The notes under the pieces are model-generated. The model was given only the letters and a program-made list of their open reading frames with translations, was not told the origin of the DNA and searched no databases. From Chloroflexota bacterium (GTDB lineage: Bacteria > Chloroflexota > Anaerolineae > JACRMK01), in NCBI GenBank assembly GCA_016200765.1, contig JACQEC010000271.1, forward strand, positions 1 through 7,092: DNA of 7,092 nucleotides, in the 5' to 3' direction. The number at the start of each line of letters is the position of its first letter. Within the stretch, counting starts at the first letter, position 1. Shown here piece by piece: positions 1 to 4,974 of the stretch. A program made the position numbers and the translations under genes.

Positions 1-229
1 GGTGGAGCGCGAGACACACACCGTCTGGCTCTCGCCGATCTTCAAGTGGTATCGAAAAGATTTCGAGCGCGCGGCCGGATCCGTGCTGGCTTATCTGGCG
101 CGCTATTGGGACGAAGATGACAGGGCCTATCTGGAGCGGCACGGCGCGCAGGTTAGACTGCGCTACTTCAAATACGACTGGAGCCTGAATGGACAGCACG
201 ATGCCGCCGCTCACTTGGCCCGCGCTTGA
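1..229 (+). CDS. DUF547 domain protein, C-terminal fragment
   Basis: This is the last 75 or so residues of a protein whose start lies left of the window; the frame is open to the edge, and the GTG at position 2 is more likely an internal valine than a start. The fragment carries signatures I associate with the end of the DUF547 family: the block VWLSPIFKWYRKDFE, then LAYLARYWDED, and near the end a YFKYDWSLNG block that closes the domain. DUF547 proteins are widespread, of unknown biochemical function, and sometimes secreted or fused to other domains; nothing in the fragment shows a catalytic role. The stop is TGA at 227-229. The next reading frame on the same strand begins 47 nt later without an obvious ribosome binding site, so the two could share a transcript. 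Family assignment is from memory of the motif; function is unknown. Confidence 0.75.
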   Translation, partial: VERETHTVWLSPIFKWYRKDFERAAGSVLAYLARYWDEDDRAYLERHGAQVRLRYFKYDWSLNGQHDAAAHLARA

Positions 230-276
230 CCTCTGCTTCCAACCCCACGCCCCGGTCGTCTCAAGCCCCACGCTAG

Positions 277-770
277 ATGACGGCAAGATTACCCCCGTTG
301 ACGATTCGTCCCTTTGAACCGCGCGACCAACCCGCCGCGCGCCGCCTGATACTCGACGGCCTCGGCGAGCATTTCGGCGCGATTGACGAGACCCTCAACC
401 CCGACCTCGACGAGATCATGGCGCACTACGTCCGGGCGGGGCATCTCTTTGTGGTGGCGGAGGTGAACGGCGCGCTGGCCGGCACGGGCGCGCTCAAGTC
501 CGTCGCGCCGGGCGCCGGCCAGTTGGTGCGGATGTCGGTGCGCCGTGAACAGCGCCGCAGTGGGATTGGCCAGGCGCTGGTAGAGTACCTGCTCGGCGCG
601 GCGCGGGCGCGCGGGCTGGCCCCCGATCCAGTCGGGGGCTGGCGCGGTTGATCGTCGAGACAAACCACGACTGGCACGACGCGATCCGCCTGTACCAGCA
701 TTGCGGCTTCGCGGCCTATGCGCGCGACGAGGTGAGCGTCTATCTGGCGCTGGAATTGAGCCGAGTTTGA
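277..770 (+). pseudogene. GNAT-family N-acetyltransferase, frame broken by a 23-bp insertion
   Basis: The protein begins MTARLPPLTIRPFEPRD, a typical GNAT N-terminus. Residues around 85-102 carry motif A, the acetyl-CoA pyrophosphate loop (VRREQRRSGIGQAL, matching R/Q-x-x-G-x-G/A). The frame then runs into an aberrant PDPVGGWRG tail and stops at 649-651. Deleting 23 bp (one copy of the repeat starting at 613) restores an uninterrupted reading: ARGLARLIVET, then the usual GNAT C-terminal block with NHDWHDAIRLYQHCGF and a terminal strand YLALELSRV, ending TGA at 768-770. The restored protein would be about 156 residues, normal for a single-domain GNAT. As written, motif B and the C-terminal strands are lost, so the product should be inactive unless frameshifting rescues it. 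The substrate is unknown. An assembly error at the GC-rich hairpin is the main alternative to a real pseudogene. No clear Shine-Dalgarno precedes the ATG. Confidence 0.85.
613..643 (+). repeat. Small hairpin insertion flanked by 8-bp direct repeats
   Basis: The octamer GGGCTGGC occurs at 613-620 and again at 636-643, separated by 15 bp (621-635). Removing one octamer plus the spacer, 23 bp in all, repairs the GNAT frame, so this is the inserted material. Within it, GCCCCCGA at 619-626 and TCGGGGGC at 632-639 form a perfect 8-bp inverted repeat around the 5-nt loop TCCAG. Direct repeats of 8 bp around a short palindromic scar resemble a transposon excision footprint; hairpin-templated polymerase slippage would also produce this. 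Confidence 0.7.
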
Positions 771-785
771 ACCGCAAGATTCGGA

Positions 786-814
786 TAGACGCGGGCGCGC
801 AGTTGGCGTATGAT
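786..814 (+). promoter_or_regulatory. Candidate sigma70-type promoter of ada
   Basis: A -35 element TAGACG (786-791, 4 of 6 to TTGACA) and a -10 element TATGAT (809-814, 5 of 6 to TATAAT) are separated by 17 bp. Transcription would start near 821, giving a leader of about 60 nt before the ada ATG at 883. No convincing copy of the E. coli Ada box is visible, although a GCGCGCA stretch lies in the spacer. Prediction from sequence only. Confidence 0.45.
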
Positions 815-820
815 GGGAGC

Positions 821-860
821 GTATCGTAAAGTCGTCGGGGCGGATGCTCTGCCCCGATAC
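821..860 (+). promoter_or_regulatory. Structured 5' leader of ada (nested inverted repeats)
   Basis: TCGGGGC (835-841) pairs perfectly with GCCCCGA (851-857) around a 9-nt loop. In addition GTATCG (821-826) pairs with CGATAC (855-860), so an alternative, longer stem can form that shares bases with the first. The structure begins close to the predicted transcription start and ends about 10 nt before the ada Shine-Dalgarno (AGGAG, 871-875). There is no U-tract after it, so it is not a standard terminator. It may affect mRNA stability or act as a dyad operator; the role is inferred. Confidence 0.4.
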
Positions 861-882
861 CCGATTCTTGAGGAGACCCATC

Positions 883-1929
883 ATGAACGAAGACCAGCGC
901 TGGCAGGCCGTTTTGCAGAGAGACCGCGAGGCCGATGGCGCGTTTGTCTATGCTGTGCGCTCGACCGGCATCTATTGCCGCCCGTCGTGCCCGTCGCGCC
1001 GCCCACAGCGCGCGCAGGTGGTGTTCTATGAGCGCCCCGCCGCGGCGGAGCAGGCCGGCTTCCGCGCCTGCCGCCGTTGCCAGCCGCGCCAGATCGCGCC
1101 GAGCGCGCCGGAGCCGGAATGGGTGCGCGCCGCCTGTGATTACATCGAGGCGCACCCCGGCGAGCCGCTGACGCTTGATACCTTGAGCGCGCGCGTGCAC
1201 GTCAGCCCGTATCATTTACAGCGCACGTTCAAGCGCGTGACCGGCGTGACGCCGCGCCAGTACGCCGAAGCGCGGCGGCTGGAGCGGCTGAAGACGGGGC
1301 TAAAGAACGGCGGCACCGTCACCGGCGCGCTTTACGAAGCCGGATACGGCTCAAGCAGTCGCCTGTACGAGCGCTCTGCCGATCAACTCGGCATGACGCC
1401 GGCGGCCTATCGCAAAGGAGGGTTGGGAATGCAGATTCATTACACACTGGCCGCTTGCCGGCTCGGCCGCCTGCTGGTGGCCGCCACGGAGAAGGGCCTC
1501 TGCGCGGTCAGTCTGGGCGACGCCGACGCCGCGCTCGAAGCGGCCTTGCGGCAGGAGTACCCCGCCGCCGACCTGCGGCGCGCCGACGCCGCGCTGGGCG
1601 AGTGGGTGCACGCGCTGACGGACTACCTGTCCGGCCAGCCCTTGCGCGGCGACCTGCCGCTGGACGTGCAGGCGACGGCCTTTCAGCGGCAGGTGTGGGA
1701 CGCCCTGCGCGCCATTCCTTACGGCCAGACGCGCACCTACAGCCAGATTGCCCTGTCGCTCGGCAACCCGAAGGCCACCCGCGCCGTCGGCCACGCCTGC
1801 GCCAGTAACCCCGTCTCGCTGGTCATCCCCTGTCATCGCGCGGTGCGCGCCGACGGCGGGCTGGGCGGCTACCGTTGGGGGCTGGAGCGCAAGCGGCGCC
1901 TGCTGGAAACGGAAGCGCCGAAAGGGTGA
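883..1929 (+). CDS. ada: Bifunctional Ada: transcriptional activator and O6-alkylguanine-DNA alkyltransferase
   Basis: The protein of 348 residues repairs alkylated DNA by moving methyl groups onto its own cysteines and, once methylated, activates the adaptive response. The N-terminal zinc domain has C32, C36, C63 and C66, with the same spacing as C38/C42/C69/C72 of E. coli Ada; the first of these accepts methyl from phosphotriesters in E. coli. An AraC-type helix-turn-helix region follows at about 78-178 (LTLDTLSARVHVSPYHLQRT, then YEAGYGSSSRLYE). The alkyltransferase domain covers about 183-348, with the wing-helix stretch FQRQVWDALRAIPYGQTRTY and the active site NPVSLVIPCHR, acceptor C317. 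I chose ATG 883 over the in-frame ATG at 844 because AGGAG lies 7 nt before it and the upstream 13 codons match nothing expected. Length and domain order are those of complete E. coli-type Ada. It is likely autoregulated, as in the family. Its end lies 39 bp from the convergent neighbour, with no clear terminator between them. Confidence 0.95.
   Translation: MNEDQRWQAVLQRDREADGAFVYAVRSTGIYCRPSCPSRRPQRAQVVFYERPAAAEQAGFRACRRCQPRQIAPSAPEPEWVRAACDYIEAHPGEPLTLDTLSARVHVSPYHLQRTFKRVTGVTPRQYAEARRLERLKTGLKNGGTVTGALYEAGYGSSSRLYERSADQLGMTPAAYRKGGLGMQIHYTLAACRLGRLLVAATEKGLCAVSLGDADAALEAALRQEYPAADLRRADAALGEWVHALTDYLSGQPLRGDLPLDVQATAFQRQVWDALRAIPYGQTRTYSQIALSLGNPKATRAVGHACASNPVSLVIPCHRAVRADGGLGGYRWGLERKRRLLETEAPKG
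1414..1431 (+). promoter_or_regulatory. Internal Shine-Dalgarno and ATG at the Ada domain boundary
   Basis: AAAGGAGG at 1414-1421 is an almost perfect match to the anti-Shine-Dalgarno sequence and sits 7 nt before an in-frame ATG at 1429-1431. It is stronger than the site at the ada start. Initiation here would give a 166-residue protein beginning MQIHYTLAACRLGRL, which is a complete stand-alone alkyltransferase (Ogt/AdaB-sized) with the PCHR active site. The codons encode the Lys-Gly-Gly linker often seen between the domains, so the match could be coincidental. Confidence 0.45.
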
Positions 1930-1968
1930 GAGCCTCGCGGCCTTCAGTGGTTGTTCAATGACAGGCAA

Positions 1969-2760
1969 CTACGGGTATGACCGGCGCGTCGGATTAGGAA
2001 CGGCCGTCATTGATGGCGGTGCGGTGGGTGTTGACAAAGATAGTGTAGGCGTTGCGGTGGGCGTGACCGCTGGCGCCGACGCTGGCGCCGAGAATTCGCC
2101 GGTGACGAAATTGAGGCTACCGGTGCCCCCGCCAGCAATGCTAAACAAAACCGTGTCCCCGGTGATCTGCGTAATCGTTAATGGCCCGGTCGGGTATAAG
2201 TAATCTTGTGCAGAACCGCTTTTCCCCATCAGAGCGGCGGCGCAAGGATCAGTAAATCCTTGCTCTACCCGAATCAGCCCCTCTTGTGGTGTGTTATAGG
2301 GAGCGCCTGCCCAGATGACATAATGCACTTCATTCTTGACTACAGAAGCAACATTGACGAACCGCCTGTAGTCAAGAGGGCCATCTGGCCGCGCGACATA
2401 AATACCAGTTAGTATCCCAGTATTCGGGCATGACGTTCTTGGTGGCAGAGGTGTCGGCTTCGGGGCGCGCGGCGCGTTGGCCGCCTCTGTTTCTTTGGCC
2501 TGTGTGATCGCCTCAGCCGTTTGTTTAGAAGGCGGCACTTGACTGCTACCCCCGCCTTGAACTGATGTAGGATATGCAGTTGGCGGCGGATAGGATGGCA
2601 GAGGATAGGGCGGGGCTGACCCCTCTGAACCCGCGACTGGCGACGGGCTGTGACTATCACTATAGATTGTGAAGAACAGGGCGCCGAGCACGAGCGCGCT
2701 ACCAAACAGCGCGGCTACGAGCCACAATGGTCGTTGCCCTGTTGACGGTGGCCGCATCAT
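1969..2760 (-). CDS. Membrane-anchored Pro/Thr-rich extracytoplasmic protein, function unknown
   Basis: I do not recognise the family of this 263-residue protein. A short basic N-terminus is followed by one hydrophobic segment (residues about 12-33, LWLVAALFGSALVLGALFF), either a signal anchor or an uncleaved signal; the basic residues in front predict an outside C-terminus. Residues 38-107 are a Pro/Ser/Tyr-rich linker. A compact domain of about 115 residues follows (C111 to about F223), with two cysteines, C111 and C173, that could form a disulfide, and beta-rich segments such as EVHYVIWAGAPY and DTVLFSIAGGGTGSLNF. The last 38 residues are a Pro/Thr tail (TPTATPT). Such linkers are common in secreted Chloroflexota proteins. 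Base composition in the domain-coding part (about 2200-2420) is visibly less GC-rich than in the neighbours. The gene starts 23 bp after the PIN-like gene and may be its co-transcribed neighbour. No good Shine-Dalgarno is present; the start may be the second ATG. Confidence 0.75.
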   Translation of the reverse strand: MMRPPSTGQRPLWLVAALFGSALVLGALFFTIYSDSHSPSPVAGSEGSAPPYPLPSYPPPTAYPTSVQGGGSSQVPPSKQTAEAITQAKETEAANAPRAPKPTPLPPRTSCPNTGILTGIYVARPDGPLDYRRFVNVASVVKNEVHYVIWAGAPYNTPQEGLIRVEQGFTDPCAAALMGKSGSAQDYLYPTGPLTITQITGDTVLFSIAGGGTGSLNFVTGEFSAPASAPAVTPTATPTLSLSTPTAPPSMTAVPNPTRRSYP

Positions 2761-2783
2761 CAGACTAATCCGTAAATGTCAAC

Positions 2784-2843
2784 CTAACCCAACAGATCAA
2801 CCACAAGATCGATATTCAACTGCTCCGTCCGGCTCAAGTCGGC
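2784..2843 (-). repeat. Copy A of a repeated gene 3' end (PIN-like gene)
   Basis: Aligned without gaps from the TAG stop, this segment matches 3306-3365. The core 2814-2843 is identical to 3336-3365 at 28 of 30 positions; between the stop and the core about 17 of 30 bases agree. Both copies lie in the same reading frame and the core begins 9 codons before a TAG in each. A shared AACCCAACA (2786-2794 and 3328-3336) allows an alternative gapped alignment with a 20-bp indel. Sequence similarity ends abruptly at 2843, which marks a probable recombination junction. Confidence 0.75.
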
Positions 2844-3017
2844 AAAGTCAAGATCAAGTGTGAAGATCATGCGCCCTTCACGGCTCGCGGCAGTGGCAAT
2901 GGCTGTGTCAGGCTGAGAGAGCAAGCCCTCTTCGGCGGCAGTCAGCACATCGTGGCCTAGTGCCGCCAGGTCGGGCTTGAGATGGCGGGACAAGTTTTCG
3001 TCCAGCTTGAGCATCAT
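2784..3017 (-). CDS. DUF5615 PIN-like protein, truncated, with a chimeric C-terminus
   Basis: The 77-residue protein begins MMLKLDENLSRHL and contains GHDVLTAAEEGL, PDTAIATAASREGR and IFTLDLDFADL, the ordered blocks of the DUF5615 (COG4634) PIN-like family, the usual partner of DUF433 proteins and suspected to be the nuclease toxin of the pair. Candidate acidic residues D6/E7, D37, D55, D57 and D60 are present. Family members I recall are about 110-125 residues and continue after the DFADL block with a strand and helices; here the protein ends 17 residues later. Those residues, SRTEQLNIDLVVDLLG, resemble the C-terminus of the cyclodeaminase encoded upstream (SRAEQLNVGLEIELRG), and the DNA agrees. 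The gene therefore looks truncated and capped with a foreign tail. The ATG overlaps the DUF433 stop (ATGA), implying translational coupling. Activity is doubtful. Confidence 0.8.
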   Translation of the reverse strand: MMLKLDENLSRHLKPDLAALGHDVLTAAEEGLLSQPDTAIATAASREGRMIFTLDLDFADLSRTEQLNIDLVVDLLG

Positions 3018-3250
3018 AGCGCGATCTTCCAGGTATTTTCGTGGGCCAGTGCGGCGGCGTAGGCCAGTGCGGCGTTGATGTCGTCGCGCATCAGTTGGGG
3101 GTAATGATCCATCAGCTGGTCGGGAGTCAACCCCTCGGCCAGCGCGTCAAGGATAATGGCGATATAGATTCGCGTGCCGCGAATACACGGTTTGCCACCC
3201 GCGATGGCGGGATCAACGCTGACGCGATGCAACAGTTCCTGGTGGGTCAT
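3014..3250 (-). CDS. DUF433 protein, antitoxin-like
   Basis: At 78 residues this is a full-length member of the DUF433 (COG2442) family: RVSVDPAIAGGKPCIRGTRI, then IILDALAEGLTPDQLMDHYP and DDINAALAYAAALA are the three conserved blocks. The fold is a small helix-turn-helix-like domain, and these proteins typically lie directly before a DUF5615 PIN-like gene; the pair is regarded as a toxin-antitoxin candidate, with this protein as DNA-binding antitoxin. Here the stop overlaps the next start by 4 nt. AAGAGG, read on the minus strand at 3261-3266, lies 10 nt before the ATG. The gap to the upstream cyclodeaminase gene is only 55 bp with no visible terminator, so the pair is probably read from the cyclodeaminase promoter, unless a weak promoter lies inside that gene. 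The antitoxin appears intact while its partner is truncated. Confidence 0.88.
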   Translation of the reverse strand: MTHQELLHRVSVDPAIAGGKPCIRGTRIYIAIILDALAEGLTPDQLMDHYPQLMRDDINAALAYAAALAHENTWKIAL

Positions 3251-3305
3251 ATGCAGGCAGCCTCTTGATGCAGGTTGATTATACCTCTTCTAACCGATGC
3301 CGCTA

Positions 3306-3365
3306 CTATCCCCTTAGCTCAATCTCCAACCCAACATTCAACTGCTCCGCCCGGCTCAAGGCGGC
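3306..3365 (-). repeat. Copy B of a repeated gene 3' end (cyclodeaminase gene)
   Basis: This segment encodes the last residues of the cyclodeaminase-family protein and is the likely donor of the tail on the PIN-like gene at 2784-2843. It fits the family here: related enzymes commonly end with a helix followed by a strand of the form A-x-x-L-x-x-G-x-x-x-x-L, as in RAEQLNVGLEIEL. The match to the other copy is 28 of 30 in the core (3336-3365), and both end in TAG at the same spacing. Confidence 0.75.
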
Positions 3366-4310
3366 CCGCGCCGCGGCCATATCCTGCGCGGCGTTGCCCA
3401 CCGATTTGAACAGGGTGATTTCGCTCTCGCTCTGTCGCCCCGCCTTCCGCCCCAAGACAATCTCGCCCAACTCGGCGTAGATCGCCTCTTCGCCCATCAG
3501 TCCCGCCTTGATCGGGATGACCAGATCGCCCGCCTCGTGCGCGACCGTCGCGCGCGAATCCACCACGATGCGGCTCGCGCGGCGGATGGTCTCGTCGTCG
3601 GTTTCGCGCGTCGCGGGGGTGTACGCGCCGATGGCGTTGACGTGCGCGCCCGCCGACAGGTCGTGGCCGTCGAAGACAGGCGTGGGCGAGTTGGTGCAAC
3701 AGCAGATAATGTCCGCACCGCGCACGGCGGCGCTTGCGTCAGCCACCGCGCGGATGCGCGGCACGGCGGGCAGCGCCCCGCGCAAATCGTCGGCCAGCGA
3801 CTGTGACGACGCCTGATGGCGGCTGACGATGCGAATCTCCTCGATGCCGCGCACCGCGCACATGGCCAGCGCGTGCGCGCGGCCCTGCGGCCCCGCGCCG
3901 ATGATCGCGGCCACCTTCGCATCCGCGCGCGCCAGATAGCGCGTCGCCAATCCCGATCCGGCGGCGGTGCGCAGAGCCGTCAGAACCGCGCCGTCCATCA
4001 GCGCGAGCGGCTCACCCGTCTGCTCGTCCACCAACAGAACGGCGGCCAGAATCGCGGGCAGGCCGCGCTGGGCGTTGCCGCCATGCACCGACACCACTTT
4101 CAGCCCCAACGTCCCCGTTTGCAGGCGAGGGGGATGAGGCGACAGGTGCGCGGGCATGAACAGGCTCACGCCGTCGCCCGCCGCCAGCCCGATGCGCTGG
4201 GGCACGGTGGCCGCGCCGGACGAGAGCTGCGCGAACGCCCCGGCCATCGCCTCAATCGTCTCGGCCATGCTCAAGCAGAGTTGGAGGTCGGAGCGGGTGA
4301 GGATACGCAT
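3306..4310 (-). CDS. Ornithine cyclodeaminase/mu-crystallin family NAD(P)-dependent enzyme
   Basis: This 334-residue protein belongs to the OCD/mu-crystallin fold family, which includes ornithine cyclodeaminase, archaeal alanine dehydrogenase and ketimine reductases. Visible landmarks are LGLKVVSVHGGN with the conserved lysine K71, GAVLTALRTAAGSGLATRYL with R114, the Rossmann loop GAGPQGRAHA (138-147), CCCTNSPTPVFDG after the dinucleotide domain, DSRATVAHEAGDL (251-263) and FKSVGNAAQDMAAA (301-314). Length is normal. Where authentic ornithine cyclodeaminases carry an Asp in a GGDxPGKTEL motif, this protein reads GAYTPATRETDDE, so ammonia elimination from ornithine is unlikely and a dehydrogenase or imine reductase role is more plausible; this comparison is from memory. 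The substrate cannot be named. A TATAAT promoter lies 53 bp upstream. No clear Shine-Dalgarno is seen. It is probably the first gene of a four-gene transcript. Confidence 0.9.
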   Translation of the reverse strand: MRILTRSDLQLCLSMAETIEAMAGAFAQLSSGAATVPQRIGLAAGDGVSLFMPAHLSPHPPRLQTGTLGLKVVSVHGGNAQRGLPAILAAVLLVDEQTGEPLALMDGAVLTALRTAAGSGLATRYLARADAKVAAIIGAGPQGRAHALAMCAVRGIEEIRIVSRHQASSQSLADDLRGALPAVPRIRAVADASAAVRGADIICCCTNSPTPVFDGHDLSAGAHVNAIGAYTPATRETDDETIRRASRIVVDSRATVAHEAGDLVIPIKAGLMGEEAIYAELGEIVLGRKAGRQSESEITLFKSVGNAAQDMAAARAALSRAEQLNVGLEIELRG

Positions 4311-4362
4311 AGGGAATTTACCCGTGGAGAGGATAGGATCGCGTCTGATCTATTCTGCGCCT

Positions 4363-4391
4363 ATTATAGGGGAGTCGGCGCGATTTGTATA
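4363..4391 (-). promoter_or_regulatory. Sigma70-type promoter of the cyclodeaminase operon
   Basis: On the minus strand TATACA (4391-4386, 4 of 6 to TTGACA) and a perfect TATAAT (4368-4363) are 17 bp apart. Transcription would start near 4355, giving a leader of about 45 nt before the ATG at 4310. The -35 element abuts the GC hairpin at 4391-4408. It is the best promoter match I found in the window. Confidence 0.55.
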
Positions 4392-4412
4392 TGGGGGCTT
4401 CCCCCCATTTTT
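4391..4412. terminator. GC hairpin with short T-run
   Basis: ATGGGGG (4391-4397) pairs with CCCCCAT (4402-4408) around a 4-nt loop, followed on the plus strand by TTTTT overlapping the stem end. On the plus strand it has the form of an intrinsic terminator, but no plus-strand gene precedes it. On the minus strand it lies downstream of the ferredoxin gene and just before the cyclodeaminase promoter, followed by ATATACAAAT, so it may separate the two transcription units. The orientation is uncertain. Confidence 0.4.
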
Positions 4413-4636
4413 GCGAGGCGTGTTGACCGATGGTCAGCGGCGGTCTGCGCGCCCTGAACCGCGCGACTGGGGGCGCGGTGCGGGGGGGGGCGAACAACGT
4501 CGGCGCGCTCGCCAAGGAAATCTGCGGCGCGGGGCACCGCTTGGAGGAATTATGGCAGGGTTCGAGGCCGGGCTATGGCGCTTGCGGAACAACGTGCCAC
4601 GCGCCGCCGGTTAAGATCGGCGGGTGATCGGCTCGA
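4413..4636. other. Intergenic region without a convincing gene
   Basis: Together with the promoter and hairpin described separately, 4311-4636 is the only stretch over 300 bp without a gene. It contains a run of nine G (4482-4490), a short palindrome TGACC-GAT-GGTCA (4424-4436), and a plus-strand 65-codon frame at 4430-4627 with no clear ribosome binding site and no recognisable family. A separate 20-codon plus-strand frame starts at ATG 4552 after GGAGG (4543-4547). I found no match to the conserved cores of RNase P RNA, SRP RNA, tmRNA or tRNA. Either microgene could be real, but nothing beyond the start signals supports them. Confidence 0.4.
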
Positions 4637-4858
4637 TTAGCCTCTAGACCAACGGTCAACCGCGCCTTGCCAGGCGGCGCGGTCAACGTCATCCGCTCCA
4701 ACACGCGGCGCCCACTGAATGGCCTGCTGGGAGCAGGTGTCAACGCACGTTCCACAGGTGATGCAGGCGCCGGGATCAGCCGCCGCGACGACCGTTTCCG
4801 TCTGTATCGCTCCGCTGATAGGATGCTTTTCGTAAGGTCTTGCGCTGGGAAATGTCAT
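4637..4858 (-). CDS. Small ferredoxin-like protein with one [4Fe-4S] motif
   Basis: The 73-residue protein has a single cluster motif, CITCGTCVDTC, with C32, C35, C38 and C42 in C-x2-C-x2-C-x3-C spacing, followed by SQQAIQW. Most bacterial 4Fe-4S ferredoxins have Pro after the last cysteine (CP); here it is Ser. There is no second motif, so it would carry one cluster; the first 28 residues have no recognised fold and the C-terminus is a short helix. I chose ATG 4858 because GGAG (4866-4869 on the minus strand) lies 7 nt before it; the frame stays open to an ATG at 4915, but that extension would encode a perfect 12-bp hairpin and has no Shine-Dalgarno. A role as a soluble electron carrier is the family expectation; the partner is unknown. 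It lies 116 bp after the cupredoxin gene, and read-through could link the two. Confidence 0.7.
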   Translation of the reverse strand: MTFPSARPYEKHPISGAIQTETVVAAADPGACITCGTCVDTCSQQAIQWAPRVGADDVDRAAWQGAVDRWSRG

Positions 4859-4882
4859 GAGGTCGCTCCATTCAAACGCGCA

Positions 4883-4913
4883 GAGGTCCGTCTTGTCTGC
4901 AAAGACGGACCTC
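4883..4913 (-). terminator. Perfect 12-bp hairpin after the cupredoxin gene
   Basis: GAGGTCCGTCTT (4883-4894) and AAGACGGACCTC (4902-4913) form an uninterrupted 12-bp stem with a 7-nt loop, 61 bp beyond the cupredoxin stop on the minus strand. On that strand the stem is followed by TGCGCGTTTG, not a proper U-tract, so it may terminate only partly, protect an mRNA end, or attenuate expression of the ferredoxin gene whose Shine-Dalgarno begins 13 nt later. Confidence 0.5.
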
Positions 4914-4974
4914 ACGATTGTTAAGACTCACCGCGCCGGCGTTGGCCGAGGGGCAGGGGCACTCGACGGCGGCG

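Noticed and set aside
289..1215. Long minus-strand reading frame opposite the GNAT and ada genes
   Set aside because: Arg/Ala-rich shadow of GC-rich coding sequence; the plus strand carries clear family motifs.
2069..2091. Tandem GCTGGCGCCGA repeat with 12-bp period
   Set aside because: It encodes the Ala/Pro/Ser repeat of the low-complexity tail and needs no other explanation.
4558..4580. GGGTTCGAGGCC resembles the T-loop of a tRNA
   Set aside because: Flanking bases do not form a T-stem, and no acceptor, D or anticodon arm can be built around it.
3816..4614. Plus-strand frames opposite the cyclodeaminase and running into the intergenic region
   Set aside because: Gln/Arg/Ala-rich shadow of the minus-strand gene without recognisable motifs or a credible start.
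4424..4658. Two similar palindromes, TGACCGATGGTCA (4424-4436) and AGACCAACGGTCA (4646-4658), as a paired operator
   Set aside because: The second lies in the coding end of the ferredoxin gene, they are about 220 bp apart, and short matches of this kind are expected by chance.
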